NCBI RefSeq assembly: GCF_900104695.1
Contig: NZ_FNSW01000001.1
Location: 2,480,001 to 2,544,000 of the forward strand
Direction: 5' to 3'
Length of the DNA: 64,000 nt
From: Paenibacillus sp. GP183
GTDB taxonomy: Bacteria > Bacillota > Bacilli > Paenibacillales > NBRC-103111
The notes beneath the pieces are model-generated. The model was not told the DNA's origin and did not search any database. It worked only from the letters and a program-made list of their open reading frames with translations. The position numbers were made by a program, and so were the translations under genes. This document shows positions 35,909 through 44,256 of the stretch, piece by piece. The first letter of the stretch is position 1. Each line of letters begins with the position of its first letter.

Positions 35909-36516
35909 AAATTGCTTCTATTGGTTCAGGAAATATGGGTGGAACATTGGGGAGTGTGTGGGCTGCACACGGACATCAAGTGATGTTCGGCTCGCGCGAC
36001 CCGCAAAGCGATAAATTGCGATCCTTGCTGCAAGCAGCCGGGATGAACGCTCAAGCAGGAACGGTGCAGGATGCAATTGCCTTTGGTGAGGTTATTCTTC
36101 TGGCCGTGCTACCTACCGAGGTTGAACGGGTCCTGGAAGAAGCGGGGGATCTAAATAATAAGATCCTCATCAATTGTACTAACCGCTATGATGGAAAATC
36201 GGCAGATATGGAAGTACTTCGATTAGCCCAAAATGCCCGTGTTGTCCGAGCTTTTAACACACTTCCCTGGGAAGTACTGGCGAACCCTCAATTTGGCTCA
36301 AGCAACGCAACTTCGTTTATGAGCGGAGATGATTCCGAGGCCAAGGATGTGGTCGCCCAGTTATCTCGTGATATCGGCCTTGATCCCGTGGACGTTGGCG
36401 GTTCAGCAAACATGGAGAAGATTGAAGCAGCTATGGGTACATTATGGGGCATACTTTCTCCCAAGTATGGTCGTGATTACAGTATGCGCATATTGAGACG
36501 AGAAACAGACAAATAG
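35905..36516 (+). CDS. NADP-binding F420-reductase-family protein
   Basis: The 203-residue protein begins with the Rossmann motif IGSGNMGGTLG and an NADP-preferring GSRDP at the end of beta-2 (residues about 30-34). ILLAVLPTEVERV and INCTNRYDGK follow the F420H2:NADP oxidoreductase-like family, which in Bacillota acts as a generic NADPH-dependent reductase. It is coupled to the MerR gene, suggesting stress-induced expression. Substrate unknown. Confidence 0.85.
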   Translation: MKIASIGSGNMGGTLGSVWAAHGHQVMFGSRDPQSDKLRSLLQAAGMNAQAGTVQDAIAFGEVILLAVLPTEVERVLEEAGDLNNKILINCTNRYDGKSADMEVLRLAQNARVVRAFNTLPWEVLANPQFGSSNATSFMSGDDSEAKDVVAQLSRDIGLDPVDVGGSANMEKIEAAMGTLWGILSPKYGRDYSMRILRRETDK

Positions 36517-36546
36517 GTGCTGAACTAATCGGAACATATAGTTGAA

Positions 36547-36570
36547 AAAAGGCAGCTGCGGCTGCCTTTT
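36547..36570 (+). terminator. terminator after the MerR operon
   Basis: AAAAGGCAGC (36547-36556) pairs with GCTGCCTTTT (36561-36570) around a TGCG loop. Confidence 0.88.
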
Positions 36571-36588
36571 ATTCCCATCAGGATGAAT

Positions 36589-37182
36589 TTACTTGGTGAC
36601 AAGCCGCATGACCATGTCGACTTCTGGAATCCGATATTCGCCGCCCTCATTTGCATTCACAACCATGACACCCGAAAGAATCGATAAGTAGCTCGAGATC
36701 AACTCCCCCAAATCGCCTGCCACGATCTCGCCTGCTTGCTGACCTTCCGCAAATATAGGCATCAATAGATCGACATAAGCCTTCATGGAGTACTGGGAGA
36801 AAAGCTCTTTCACCTCACCCGGCACACCTTCCGATGTACGTGCTTGATAAATCAACAAGAAATAATACTTGCCCTCTTCCTTAAGGATAGCTTCGGTCAA
36901 AAGTCTAATTTTTTCAAGCGGGGAAATAGGCACATTCTGAAGACTTTTTGTAGTAGTATAGGATATTTCCATTGCTTCCTGCGCAAGGGCGATGAAAGCC
37001 TCATCTTTCGACTTGAAATAGTGGTAGAAAAGCCCCAGACTCACGCCCGCCTCCGCGGCGATCATGCTGATTTTCGTCCCGAGGATCCCCCGCTGAGCAA
37101 AGACCTTAAGTGCTGCTCTATTGATCTGTTCTTTTCGTTCATCTCGAATCTGGTGCAGTTGATCTTTATTTAAAGGCGACAA
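36589..37182 (-). CDS. TetR family transcriptional regulator
   Basis: The 197-residue protein has the TetR helix-turn-helix (INRAALKVFAQRGILGTKISMIAAEAGVSLGLFYHYFKSKDEAF) in its first 65 residues. The ligand domain follows. It lies 31 bp after the alpha/beta hydrolase gene on the same strand and likely regulates that operon through the dyad at 38089-38103. The start is TTG with GGGAG upstream. Confidence 0.9.
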   Translation of the reverse strand: MSPLNKDQLHQIRDERKEQINRAALKVFAQRGILGTKISMIAAEAGVSLGLFYHYFKSKDEAFIALAQEAMEISYTTTKSLQNVPISPLEKIRLLTEAILKEEGKYYFLLIYQARTSEGVPGEVKELFSQYSMKAYVDLLMPIFAEGQQAGEIVAGDLGELISSYLSILSGVMVVNANEGGEYRIPEVDMVMRLVTK

Positions 37183-37213
37183 TGGTGGTTCACTCCCATG
37201 TTTTTGTAGAAGC

Positions 37214-38062
37214 TTAACTTAGAAAATGTTGTTTTACTTGCTGTCCCACCACTGCAGGCGAATATTGATTATCTGGAGCAAAATGGCTTAAATTCGGGAG
37301 TACTATTGTCTTCGTGTTTGGCATGGTCTGATCCAGCACTCTCATCGTGTTTCGCTCTGACTCCGGACTTTTCCCGCCTGCAATTAATAGCGTATCTGCA
37401 TAAATGGAGCTGTAATTACTAAATGTGGAATCCAGAAGTCCTATTTCTTTGTGCTCGTTCATGCTTTCTGGCAATAATCTTTCCTTGTGCTTCCAATGGT
37501 CTTTACGCAACATTATACGAAGGATTAGCTTCAAATACCATATAGGTATCAGCTTTATTGATTTTACTGGTCCTAAAGCTCTTACAAAAATAGCGAAAGC
37601 CCCGTAAGTGTCATTTTTATTAAGTGCTTTCTCATAGTTAGGCAGCCAAGTTGTCGGTATTGACCCCTCAATGGAAACACCGGGCTCATAGAGGGCTATT
37701 TTCGTAAAAAGGTTGTTCATTCTTGCCGTTTCCAAGGCAACAAGCCCTCCAAAGCTATGACCAAAGAGAAAGGCAGCTCCCGTTGCTTCTTGCACAACTG
37801 TAAGATCTTCACATTCTTTGCGGATGGAATACTCGTTTCCTTGGGGTCCGCTCATTCCTCGTCCTCGTCGATCGATCACATGAACAGTAAATGAGTCTGC
37901 TAATTCTTGTGCAAAATTTGTAAAATCATCAGAGCTGCTAAGCGCCCCATGAAGGACAATCACACCAGGTCCCTGCCCAGTACTTTTGTAGCCAATGACC
38001 GTACCATCCTTTGATATAACCGTTGAATGAGTAATTGAAGTTGCGATTTCCCTATGGGACAT
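37214..38062 (-). CDS. alpha/beta hydrolase
   Basis: The protein of 282 residues has HGAL near 37, the nucleophile elbow GHSFGG near 103 and a His in NLSHFAPD near 262. A cap-like segment rich in Trp/Lys/Leu lies at about 150-200. The second ATG (38062) is seven bases from AAGGTGG and preferred to the one at 38068. The substrate is unknown; pairing with a TetR repressor suggests a response to a small compound. Confidence 0.85.
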   Translation of the reverse strand: MSHREIATSITHSTVISKDGTVIGYKSTGQGPGVIVLHGALSSSDDFTNFAQELADSFTVHVIDRRGRGMSGPQGNEYSIRKECEDLTVVQEATGAAFLFGHSFGGLVALETARMNNLFTKIALYEPGVSIEGSIPTTWLPNYEKALNKNDTYGAFAIFVRALGPVKSIKLIPIWYLKLILRIMLRKDHWKHKERLLPESMNEHKEIGLLDSTFSNYSSIYADTLLIAGGKSPESERNTMRVLDQTMPNTKTIVLPNLSHFAPDNQYSPAVVGQQVKQHFLS

Positions 38063-38088
38063 ATGCATTCCACCTTAAATTTTATTAT

Positions 38089-38103
38089 TGAACGAATCAT
38101 TCA
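38089..38103. promoter_or_regulatory. TetR-type operator candidate
   Basis: TGAACGAATCATTCA is a 15-bp dyad with a single mismatch between arms (TGAACGA / TCATTCA), 27 bp upstream of the hydrolase start. Confidence 0.55.
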
Positions 38104-38177
38104 ATCAAAAACATCGTATAAGATATTTTGCTATCTGTCAATCACATTTTAATCTTAGAACTTCAGAACAGTCCAAA

Positions 38178-38200
38178 CCCTTAAGAAATTCTTATGGAAT
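38178..38200. promoter_or_regulatory. possible response-regulator site before the carboxypeptidase gene
   Basis: It contains CTTAAGAAA (38180-38188) followed by a related TTCTTATGG-type half. Read on the minus strand the units are TTCCATAAG and TTTCTTAAG, 11 bp apart. The same TTTCTTAAG occurs twice, 10 bp apart, upstream of the sigma-factor gene. Confidence 0.45.
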
Positions 38201-38290
38201 TTTTACAAAATTATTTAATCCGTCATGGTACCCTCATTTCAGACGCGAGTTCATGGTGCGATTTGACTGACGTGTGGAGGGTATTGGAAG

Positions 38291-39169
38291 ATGAAGATGG
38301 GAAGATGGGGCGTCCTGCTGATTATCGCGGGGGTCGCAGGTTGCTTTTTTATGCAGCACGGCAATTCGGCTTCGAGTAAGCCGAAGGTGGACGCGCGCGC
38401 GGCGATTTTGATGGATTCGAATACGGCCGTCGTCTATTACGAATCCAATGCGGATGAACCCTTGGCCCCGGCCAGCATGTCCAAGATGATGACCGAACTG
38501 CTGATATTGGAGGATGTGCATTCCGGCAAACGAAAATGGACCGAATCCGTTAACATCAGCTCTTATGCCGCTAATGTTTCGGGTTCGAAGATCGGCATAA
38601 AACCCAAAGATACATTTACTTTGCGTGAATTGTTCGAGGCGATGGTTGTGCATTCCGCGAACGACGCTGCTATCGCTTTGGCCGAATATGTGAGCGAAAG
38701 TGAAAGCAAATTCGTGCTGCGTATGAATCAAGAGTCTAAAAGGATCGGATTATCGTCAAAAACCGTTTTTGCCAACTCGACGGGGTTGTCGGCTAGCGAT
38801 ATTATAGGATTTAAGACAGCTGCAGCCGTTGGAGACACAGTGATGACCGCGCGGGACATCGCCAAGCTGGCTTCGTATCTCGTTTCTTCCTACCCGGAAG
38901 TTTTAGACATCACCAGACTGCCGGAAGTGAAATTATCGCACAATAACATTACGCTGCAAGCGACGAATTTGATGCTGCCGGGAGAACGATATGCTTATTT
39001 CGGCAATGACGGCTTAAAGACAGGCTATACGGATGAAGCCGGATACTGTTTTACGGGAACGGCAATGCGGGACGGAAGGCGTTTGATCTCGGTTGTGATG
39101 GGTACTTCGGCTCCGGAAGCGCGCTTTAAAGAAACAGAGAAGCTTTTCGAATACGCTTTTGGCAAATGA
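38291..39169 (+). CDS. serine D-alanyl-D-alanine carboxypeptidase
   Basis: The 292-residue protein has an N-terminal membrane signal with a possible lipobox (GVAGC, Cys 18) and the penicillin-binding motifs of the DacA/DacF group: SxxK in ASMSK (Ser 62, Lys 65), SAN in VHSAND, and KTG in GLKTGYTDE. It lacks the extra C-terminal beta domain of PBP5, so it is short. It trims pentapeptides in the cell wall. The next gene's frame overlaps by 4 bp, forming a carboxypeptidase/VanR/VanS-like operon. Confidence 0.9.
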   Translation: MKMGRWGVLLIIAGVAGCFFMQHGNSASSKPKVDARAAILMDSNTAVVYYESNADEPLAPASMSKMMTELLILEDVHSGKRKWTESVNISSYAANVSGSKIGIKPKDTFTLRELFEAMVVHSANDAAIALAEYVSESESKFVLRMNQESKRIGLSSKTVFANSTGLSASDIIGFKTAAAVGDTVMTARDIAKLASYLVSSYPEVLDITRLPEVKLSHNNITLQATNLMLPGERYAYFGNDGLKTGYTDEAGYCFTGTAMRDGRRLISVVMGTSAPEARFKETEKLFEYAFGK

Positions 39170-39183
39170 GAGGAGATCCTGGG

Positions 39184-39873
39184 ATGAAAACCATATTGGT
39201 CGTGGATGACGATAAGGAAATAGCCAATTTGATTTCGATTTATTTGCAAAATGAAGGCTTTCAAATTCTGCTGGCGCATGACGGGCACGAGGCGTTGAGG
39301 CTTCTGGAGGATAATCAAATCAGCCTGATCATTCTCGATATCATGATGCCGGGAATTGACGGGATGGAAGTATGCCGGAAAGTGCGGGAGAGCTCAGCTA
39401 TTCCCATTCTCATGTGCAGTGCGAAAACGCAGGACATGGACAAAGTGCTCGGATTAATGACCGGCGCAGACGATTACATGATCAAACCCTTCAATCCTCT
39501 GGAATTGACCGCGAGAGTGAAATCGCTTATCCGCCGATCGTTTCAATACAATACGGAGCTTAAATTGGAAACGGACCAGACATTGAAAATACATTCGATC
39601 GAAATCAGCAAGATGAACCATAAAGTAAGCTCAGGCGGCCGGGATATTCAGCTTACAAGCAGGGAATTCGATATCCTTTATCTTTTGGCCTCTCATCCTG
39701 GAAGAGTATTCGGCGCGGAAGAGCTTTTTCAACTGGTCTGGCAGGAAAAATATTTCGTTTCCAATAATACAGTGATGGTACATATCAGCAACCTGCGCGA
39801 CAAATTGGAAAAGGAGCTGGGCTACAAGCTAATCCAGACGGTATGGGGAGTAGGTTATAAAATTGATGCGTAA
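39184..39873 (+). CDS. VanR-like OmpR-family response regulator
   Basis: The receiver has VVDDDKEI, phosphoacceptor Asp in LIILDIMMPGIDGM, CSAKTQDMDKV and the Lys in MIKPFNPLEL. The output domain has LTSREFDILYLLASHPGRVF and VHISNLRDKLE, then VWGVGYKI. ATG 39184 has AGGAG nine bases before it; the frame is open to 39166. It is followed, with an 11-bp overlap, by its kinase. It likely controls the upstream carboxypeptidase. Confidence 0.9.
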   Translation: MKTILVVDDDKEIANLISIYLQNEGFQILLAHDGHEALRLLEDNQISLIILDIMMPGIDGMEVCRKVRESSAIPILMCSAKTQDMDKVLGLMTGADDYMIKPFNPLELTARVKSLIRRSFQYNTELKLETDQTLKIHSIEISKMNHKVSSGGRDIQLTSREFDILYLLASHPGRVFGAEELFQLVWQEKYFVSNNTVMVHISNLRDKLEKELGYKLIQTVWGVGYKIDA

Positions 39874-40963
39874 TCCGTTTCAAGGAATTCGTTGGAAGAT
39901 GGTTTGGCTGTTTTTCCTGAGTGCCTTATTGACAATAGGAACCATTTACCTGCTGCAGCAGATCGTGAGATCGCTTATATATACTTCCCCTGTTTTTGGT
40001 ACCTACGCGCATTTGGTACAGCGGCTGAATTATTATGTGGGTTTTCCTGTTGTCCCAAGTGCCGCGGCAGTGATACTTTTTGTTTTCTATATCATGCTCG
40101 TCAGCTATGGCACCGTGCGCTATTTAGAGCAAATCACGGACGTGGTAAGAAGGATGTCCGGTGGAGATCTGGACAGGCACGTCCCCGTCCAATCGGACGA
40201 TGAGCTGGGCAAATTGGCGGCTAATGTCAATCAAATGGCAGCACAGTTAAAAAAGTCAATGGAGGAAGAGCGGCTCGCTGTACAAGCCAAGAATGAATTG
40301 ATCACGAATGTCTCCCATGATTTGCGTACGCCTCTTACCTCCATCATCGGATACTTGCGATTAATAGAAGAGGACCGTTATAAAGATGAAGTTGAGCTTA
40401 GGTATTATACCAACATCGTTTACGAGAAATCCCGAAGATTGGTGCGGATGGTGAACGATTTATTCGAGTACACGAAGATTAGCTATGGGGAGAACGTGCT
40501 GAAACGTTCAAATATCAATCTGAACGAGCTCATCGGTCAGCTCGCGGCGGATTTTTCCCCGCAATTGGCGGAGGCGGACATGGAAATCAGGCTGTCGTTT
40601 CAGCAGGAGAAAGTGATCATTGAGGCAGACGGCGACATGTTGATGCGAGCCTTGGAAAATCTTTTATCCAATGCAATTAAATACGGCAAACATGGAAGGC
40701 ACATCGATGTGGATGTCCAACTGGCTACAGACAGCGTTCATATACGGATCATAAATTACGGACAGTCAATTCCGCTTGCCGATCTACCTCAGATTTTCGA
40801 CCGATTCTACCGTGTGGAAAAGTCCCGTTCGGAGGAAACGGGCGGGTCTGGAATTGGGCTTGCCATCGTAAAGAGCATTATCGAGCTGCATCAAGGCTCG
40901 ATCGCAGTCTCCAGCACCGAACGACAGACCGTGTTTGAAATCACGTTGCCCTTGATAACATAA
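39863..40963 (+). CDS. VanS-like sensor histidine kinase
   Basis: The 366-residue kinase has two transmembrane helices (about 13-31 and 60-82) around a short outer loop of some 30 residues, HAMP, HisKA with VSHDLRTPLTSIIGYL, N box (ENLLSNAIKYG) and G2 (SGIGLAIVK). Similarity by eye is to the VanS group, whose short loop senses envelope state or glycopeptides. The start is TTG 39863 or ATG 39866, overlapping the regulator gene. Confidence 0.88.
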   Translation: MMRNPFQGIRWKMVWLFFLSALLTIGTIYLLQQIVRSLIYTSPVFGTYAHLVQRLNYYVGFPVVPSAAAVILFVFYIMLVSYGTVRYLEQITDVVRRMSGGDLDRHVPVQSDDELGKLAANVNQMAAQLKKSMEEERLAVQAKNELITNVSHDLRTPLTSIIGYLRLIEEDRYKDEVELRYYTNIVYEKSRRLVRMVNDLFEYTKISYGENVLKRSNINLNELIGQLAADFSPQLAEADMEIRLSFQQEKVIIEADGDMLMRALENLLSNAIKYGKHGRHIDVDVQLATDSVHIRIINYGQSIPLADLPQIFDRFYRVEKSRSEETGGSGIGLAIVKSIIELHQGSIAVSSTERQTVFEITLPLIT

Positions 40964-40977
40964 ACATGCAAGATGAT

Positions 40978-41001
40978 CCGCTCTGAAGAAATTCAGGGCG
41001 G
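40978..41001 (+). terminator. terminator after the VanRS-like operon
   Basis: CCGCTCTGAA (40978-40987) pairs with TTCAGGGCGG (40992-41001) with one G-T pair, followed by TTTTT. Confidence 0.88.
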
Positions 41002-41019
41002 TTTTTAATTCCTTCGGAT

Positions 41020-41041
41020 TTTCTTAAGGTTTCTTAAGAAA
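41020..41041 (+). promoter_or_regulatory. tandem TTTCTTAAG repeats upstream of the sigma-factor gene
   Basis: TTTCTTAAG is at 41020-41028 and 41030-41038, a 10-bp period typical of OmpR-family regulator sites. The second unit extends into the perfect 12-bp palindrome TTTCTTAAGAAA. Confidence 0.55.
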
Positions 41042-41138
41042 TTTTTTCAAGAATCTAAATAAGCGGAAGCTAAGATAGGTACTAGCAAGAAGCTGCTAAT
41101 TGAATCAGCCTATCTGAATGCGAAATGGGGAGAGCCTT

Positions 41139-41636
41139 TTGGAACAAGAGAAACTGTTGGAAGCATGGATTGAAGCGCACACAAAGTCTCTGCTGAATCT
41201 TGCCTTCACGTATGTGCGTGACTGGGCCGCTGCAGAAGACCGGGTGCAAGATGTATTTATTAAGGCCTTTCGGGCGAAGGACACATGGATATACATACGT
41301 GAGCCTTATTCCTGGCTTGCAAGAATCGTCATTAACGAATGTATATCATTTTATAGAAAAATGCGGCATGAAACTACATTAGATTCCCTGCCCGATCTGG
41401 TGCAGGAGAGCGCGGAGGACGTATATTTGAGGTCTGAAGCCCGCCGGGAAATTCATGACGCGGTGCGAGCCCTTCCGGCACGGATGTCCGGACCCATGAC
41501 TCTTTTCTATTTCCGTGGTTTGTCCGTAGATCATGTCTCCAAGGTTCTTGCCGTCAAGGCCGTAACGGTGAGAACGAGACTGATGCGCGGCAGGCAGCGT
41601 TTACGCGATGAAATATACTCAAGAGCGCTTTACTAG
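41139..41636 (+). CDS. ECF-type RNA polymerase sigma factor
   Basis: The 165-residue protein has region 2 (LLNLAFTYVRDWAAAEDRVQDVFIKAF) and region 4 (ALPARMSGPMTLFYFRGLSVDHVSKVLAVKAVTVRTRLMRGRQRL). There is no extra domain. The TTG at 41139 has GGGGAG seven bases before it; the upstream ATG at 41118 lacks a site. No anti-sigma gene follows; the next gene is convergent. A short out-of-frame ATG at 41608 overlaps the 3' end where an anti-sigma gene would be expected. Confidence 0.88.
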   Translation: MEQEKLLEAWIEAHTKSLLNLAFTYVRDWAAAEDRVQDVFIKAFRAKDTWIYIREPYSWLARIVINECISFYRKMRHETTLDSLPDLVQESAEDVYLRSEARREIHDAVRALPARMSGPMTLFYFRGLSVDHVSKVLAVKAVTVRTRLMRGRQRLRDEIYSRALY

Positions 41637-41677
41637 TAAATACAAACTACGTTCAGGAATGGGAAAGCTATTGCGGG

Positions 41678-42394
41678 CTATTTTTTTGGATTCGAGTAGA
41701 CCCGCACGTTCTCGTTTTCGTCAACGGTCGCTAATATCACATCGCGGATATTCGGGTAAGCAGGGGCTATCTTGTTTTCAAGCCATATTGGGTCTTTTCC
41801 GATTTCTTTAAGAAGCGACATATCGATTTTTCCTTCAAAGATGATCGGCCTTGTGAGGGTAAACGGTCGGGTCTCAAGCTTCATATCTGCGGGAGTAAGC
41901 GGTTGGTATGGAGTATTCATGAATACGGATATGGTTCCTCCTGGTTCCCATACTGCAAGGGATACTTTTTGTATATCCTCCACTTTTTGTTTTCGAAGCT
42001 CAGAAAATAAAAAATCAATAGAGATTCTTGCAATAGATAAGTTGTGAAATTGGATTTGTCCGTTTCTAATGAGATGGATCGGCGGCGGATCGAGATATCG
42101 TCTGAATAACGGCCATTTTAGGCTCAGCCACGTCGCTGAGACATATAACAGGATTAGAACAGTTGTGGTGATCATTGAGCCTTTTAAGCCCAATTTCTCA
42201 TCTGAAAGTGGATGGGCTAATATATTGCCGAGGGTCAGAGCAATAATGAAATCGAGGAATCTTAATTGAGAGATGGAGCGCTGTCCCATCAGTTTGGCTG
42301 CAAGCAGTAAAAATACAAAGCTAACGATGCTTCTTAAGATCCATTCGAAGATTGTCAACGATTCACGACTTCCGAAAAAATCCAATCCCTTCAC
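41678..42394 (-). CDS. DUF421 (YetF family) membrane protein
   Basis: The 238-residue protein has three N-terminal transmembrane helices with the family block LRFLDFIIALTLGNILAHPL, then two cytosolic YetF repeats, including LIRNGQIQFHNLSIARIS and ISVFMNTPYQPLTPAD. B. subtilis paralogues include YetF, YdfS and YrbG; some act in spore membranes. The exact role here is unknown. Confidence 0.88.
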   Translation of the reverse strand: MKGLDFFGSRESLTIFEWILRSIVSFVFLLLAAKLMGQRSISQLRFLDFIIALTLGNILAHPLSDEKLGLKGSMITTTVLILLYVSATWLSLKWPLFRRYLDPPPIHLIRNGQIQFHNLSIARISIDFLFSELRKQKVEDIQKVSLAVWEPGGTISVFMNTPYQPLTPADMKLETRPFTLTRPIIFEGKIDMSLLKEIGKDPIWLENKIAPAYPNIRDVILATVDENENVRVYSNPKK

Positions 42395-42458
42395 ATCCCA
42401 AAAAAATCCGAATTAAAAAATAAGTTCCCCCATTATTAATGGAATTATTTCTTATTTC

Positions 42459-42751
42459 TCATTTTGCCTTCTGCTTTTTTATATTCTCAGCAGCTCTGAA
42501 TTTTACTATCCTGCTAATTAATTCAAAGGCAATGGCTTATCTATAGGAAATTGAACGGACCCTTTTGCTCCTTTATATTCACTAGATTTCCATGCAACTC
42601 AAAAGTAGGCATTTGATAGCTTATCTTTTCCCTGCGTCGGTACTGACTCTTGTATGACTTTTCTTAACATTCTAAGTGTGTCCTGAACTTTAGGCGGAAA
42701 TGTTAAAATATATTCATCGATAGATTCAAAAGTATTTTTATTACCTTCCAT
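42459..42751 (-). pseudogene. DUF1801 (YdhG-like) protein, frameshifted and internally deleted
   Basis: The start is normal: AGGAAGGA site, MEGNKNTFESIDEYILTFPP, then VQDTLRMLRKVIQESVP. After the GKDKLS codons the frame shifts by one. Following frames continue the family with ISYQMPTFELHGNLVN, then KGAKGSVQFPIDKPLP, and finally ELISRIVKFRAAENIKK to a TGA at 42459. The block between NLV and KGAKG (about 25 residues in the family) is missing. Confidence 0.82.
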
Positions 42752-42803
42752 GATTAATCCTTCCTCCCGAAATATTCTTACCACATACTCCAAAGTTGCA
42801 ATT

Positions 42804-43151
42804 TCATCTAATTATATAAAGAAAATTTTTCCATTCGTCGACAGTTATATCAAATCCATCTAGAAGCATCTCATGATTAACAAAGAAATTAAGATTCTTA
42901 TCCATGCGGTTTCCGAGATCTTTTGGTATCTTGGCATAGGTACGCAGAGGAATCGAGACTGAGCGTGCAAATTTTAACATAGCTACTTGGTGGCCGAACC
43001 TGAAACCCGTCCTGTAAACGCCTGAGAAAAAACGCAGCCACTTCTTGCTATCGGGAAGCACCCGCAAAACAGGTGGTTCGTGTGCGACTATTGCCTTGAT
43101 AATACATGCCCCGATTTCGCAACTACAAGTTCGCTCATCATAGAATTTCAC
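42804..43151 (-). CDS. hypothetical protein
   Basis: I do not recognise this 115-residue protein. It carries an early Cys-rich CSCEIGACI segment, a Phe/Arg-rich middle (FFSGVYRTGFRFGH) and a C-terminal NFFVNHEMLLDGFDITVDEW. No membrane helix. The start is GTG with AAGGTG too close; a better-spaced ATG seven bases on is in another frame and stops after 17 codons, so the 5' end may be frameshifted. Confidence 0.45.
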   Translation of the reverse strand: MKFYDERTCSCEIGACIIKAIVAHEPPVLRVLPDSKKWLRFFSGVYRTGFRFGHQVAMLKFARSVSIPLRTYAKIPKDLGNRMDKNLNFFVNHEMLLDGFDITVDEWKNFLYIIR

Positions 43152-43224
43152 CTTTATCTATGGATTTGTTAAAAATAACTATGCTTCCACATGAGTGGAA
43201 TTGGAAAGATAATAATCAAAGAAA

Positions 43225-43247
43225 AAAACGGCATCTCTGCCGTTTCG
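43225..43247 (-). terminator. terminator after the DinB gene
   Basis: AAACGGCA (43226-43233) pairs with TGCCGTTT; on the minus strand a T run follows. Confidence 0.8.
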
Positions 43248-43258
43248 TTTTCCGATTG

Positions 43259-43747
43259 CTATCTCTCATCGGCGCTCGGGCCGTAGGTGGAAGGAACCGG
43301 GACCTCAAGCAGTCGGAGATAAACCGTAAGCTGCCCCCGATGATGGTACCAATGATTGAGCATTAATGTACGCACCATTTCGATTCGGGGCACCTCATAG
43401 ATCGTAATGCCTTCACGGGTGAGCTTCCATGGCTCCATCAGTCCGGTTTCTCCCCATGCGAGGAGCTTGTTTTCAGCCAAAAGCATGTATTTATCAAACG
43501 CGGAAAGGATCTCGTTCAACGATGTTGCCTCAGGGAGAGGAACTATCGGGACTTCGCGTGACCGTTCATCCAAAAACTCAGCCAGGCCTCCGGGTACGCC
43601 CGCGGTATGCAAAGCAAGCTGACCTAACGACATCGACTTTTGATGCGGCTTCCAGGAAAGCTTGTCTGTAGGCACCCTTTCGAGCACTCTCCGGGTCGAT
43701 TCCGCTTCCCGTTTTAGCTCTGCGATCAAACTTTCTGAAAAATTCAT
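43259..43747 (-). CDS. DinB/YfiT-family four-helix protein
   Basis: The protein of 162 residues has the DinB pattern: helix 1 with TRRVLERVPTDKLSWKPHQKS, then LGQLALHTA (metal His) and the two metal His in LNHWYHHRGQLTVYLRLL near residue 140. Family members are four-helix-bundle metal proteins, including bacillithiol S-transferases (BstA). TAGGAGGAG precedes the ATG at 43747; the frame opens nine codons earlier. Activity is not assigned. Confidence 0.87.
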   Translation of the reverse strand: MNFSESLIAELKREAESTRRVLERVPTDKLSWKPHQKSMSLGQLALHTAGVPGGLAEFLDERSREVPIVPLPEATSLNEILSAFDKYMLLAENKLLAWGETGLMEPWKLTREGITIYEVPRIEMVRTLMLNHWYHHRGQLTVYLRLLEVPVPSTYGPSADER

Positions 43748-43880
43748 ATGGTCTCCTCCTATATGATGGATCACGCTAACAATATATCATTATAAATTCC
43801 AAGAAATTTCTTTTGGATTGCTAAGTTTAGAAAGTTTGAATCTAGCCGCCAGTTCGCCTTACCGTTGGATCGATATCTAA
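43748..43880. other. stretch without a gene, before the dispersed repeat
   Basis: AT-rich spacer with no supported frame. Confidence 0.35.
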
Positions 43881-44097
43881 GGGTTAATGAGGATAAACTC
43901 ACAAACAATAAGCTAAGCCTCATATTTTATAGAATAATCTTAATTTGACTTGCCATAGTGATCGAAAACTCAGTATTAGTGAACCCAACTTTTCCAATAG
44001 GGACATTTGGCTCACTGTAGCACGCTGGACAAAAGAATTGGGAAAAATAATGACTTTAGAGTCATTAAACCTGAGGTTAACCTTATTAAATATTAAC
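43881..44097. repeat. dispersed ~217-bp repeat, copy A
   Basis: This aligns end to end with 53421-53638, about four-fifths identical by eye with few gaps. Long identical parts include AATGAGGATAAACTCAC, CGAAAACTCAGTA, GTCATTAAAC and AACCTTATTAAATATTAA. Inside are two inverted repeats: AGTGAACCC against GGCTCACT, and AATGACT against AGTCATT (44050 region). It has no convincing coding frame. It could be a MITE, a structured RNA, or relics of the same lost element. Confidence 0.8.
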
Positions 44098-44256
44098 GTG
44101 TAGGATAATATCCTGTTTTCAAAGCATAGGCCCAATTGGCGCCATCTTTTGGTAATAATTTAATTTATAGTTGATATTCCTTTGACAATGGATTAATAAA
44201 ACCGAGGTACAGTAGAAGTATCAGATAAAGTCAAGGAATGTCAAGGGAGGGGTTCT

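Noticed and set aside
41608-41811. 67-codon frame as an anti-sigma factor
   Set aside because: No membrane helix or zinc motif, and more than half lies antisense to DUF421.
44101-44115. AGGATAATATCCT palindrome
   Set aside because: Short and AT-rich, no other support as a regulator site.
43920-44135. 71-codon minus-strand frame over repeat copy A
   Set aside because: The equivalent frame in copy B is broken by several stops, so coding is not supported.
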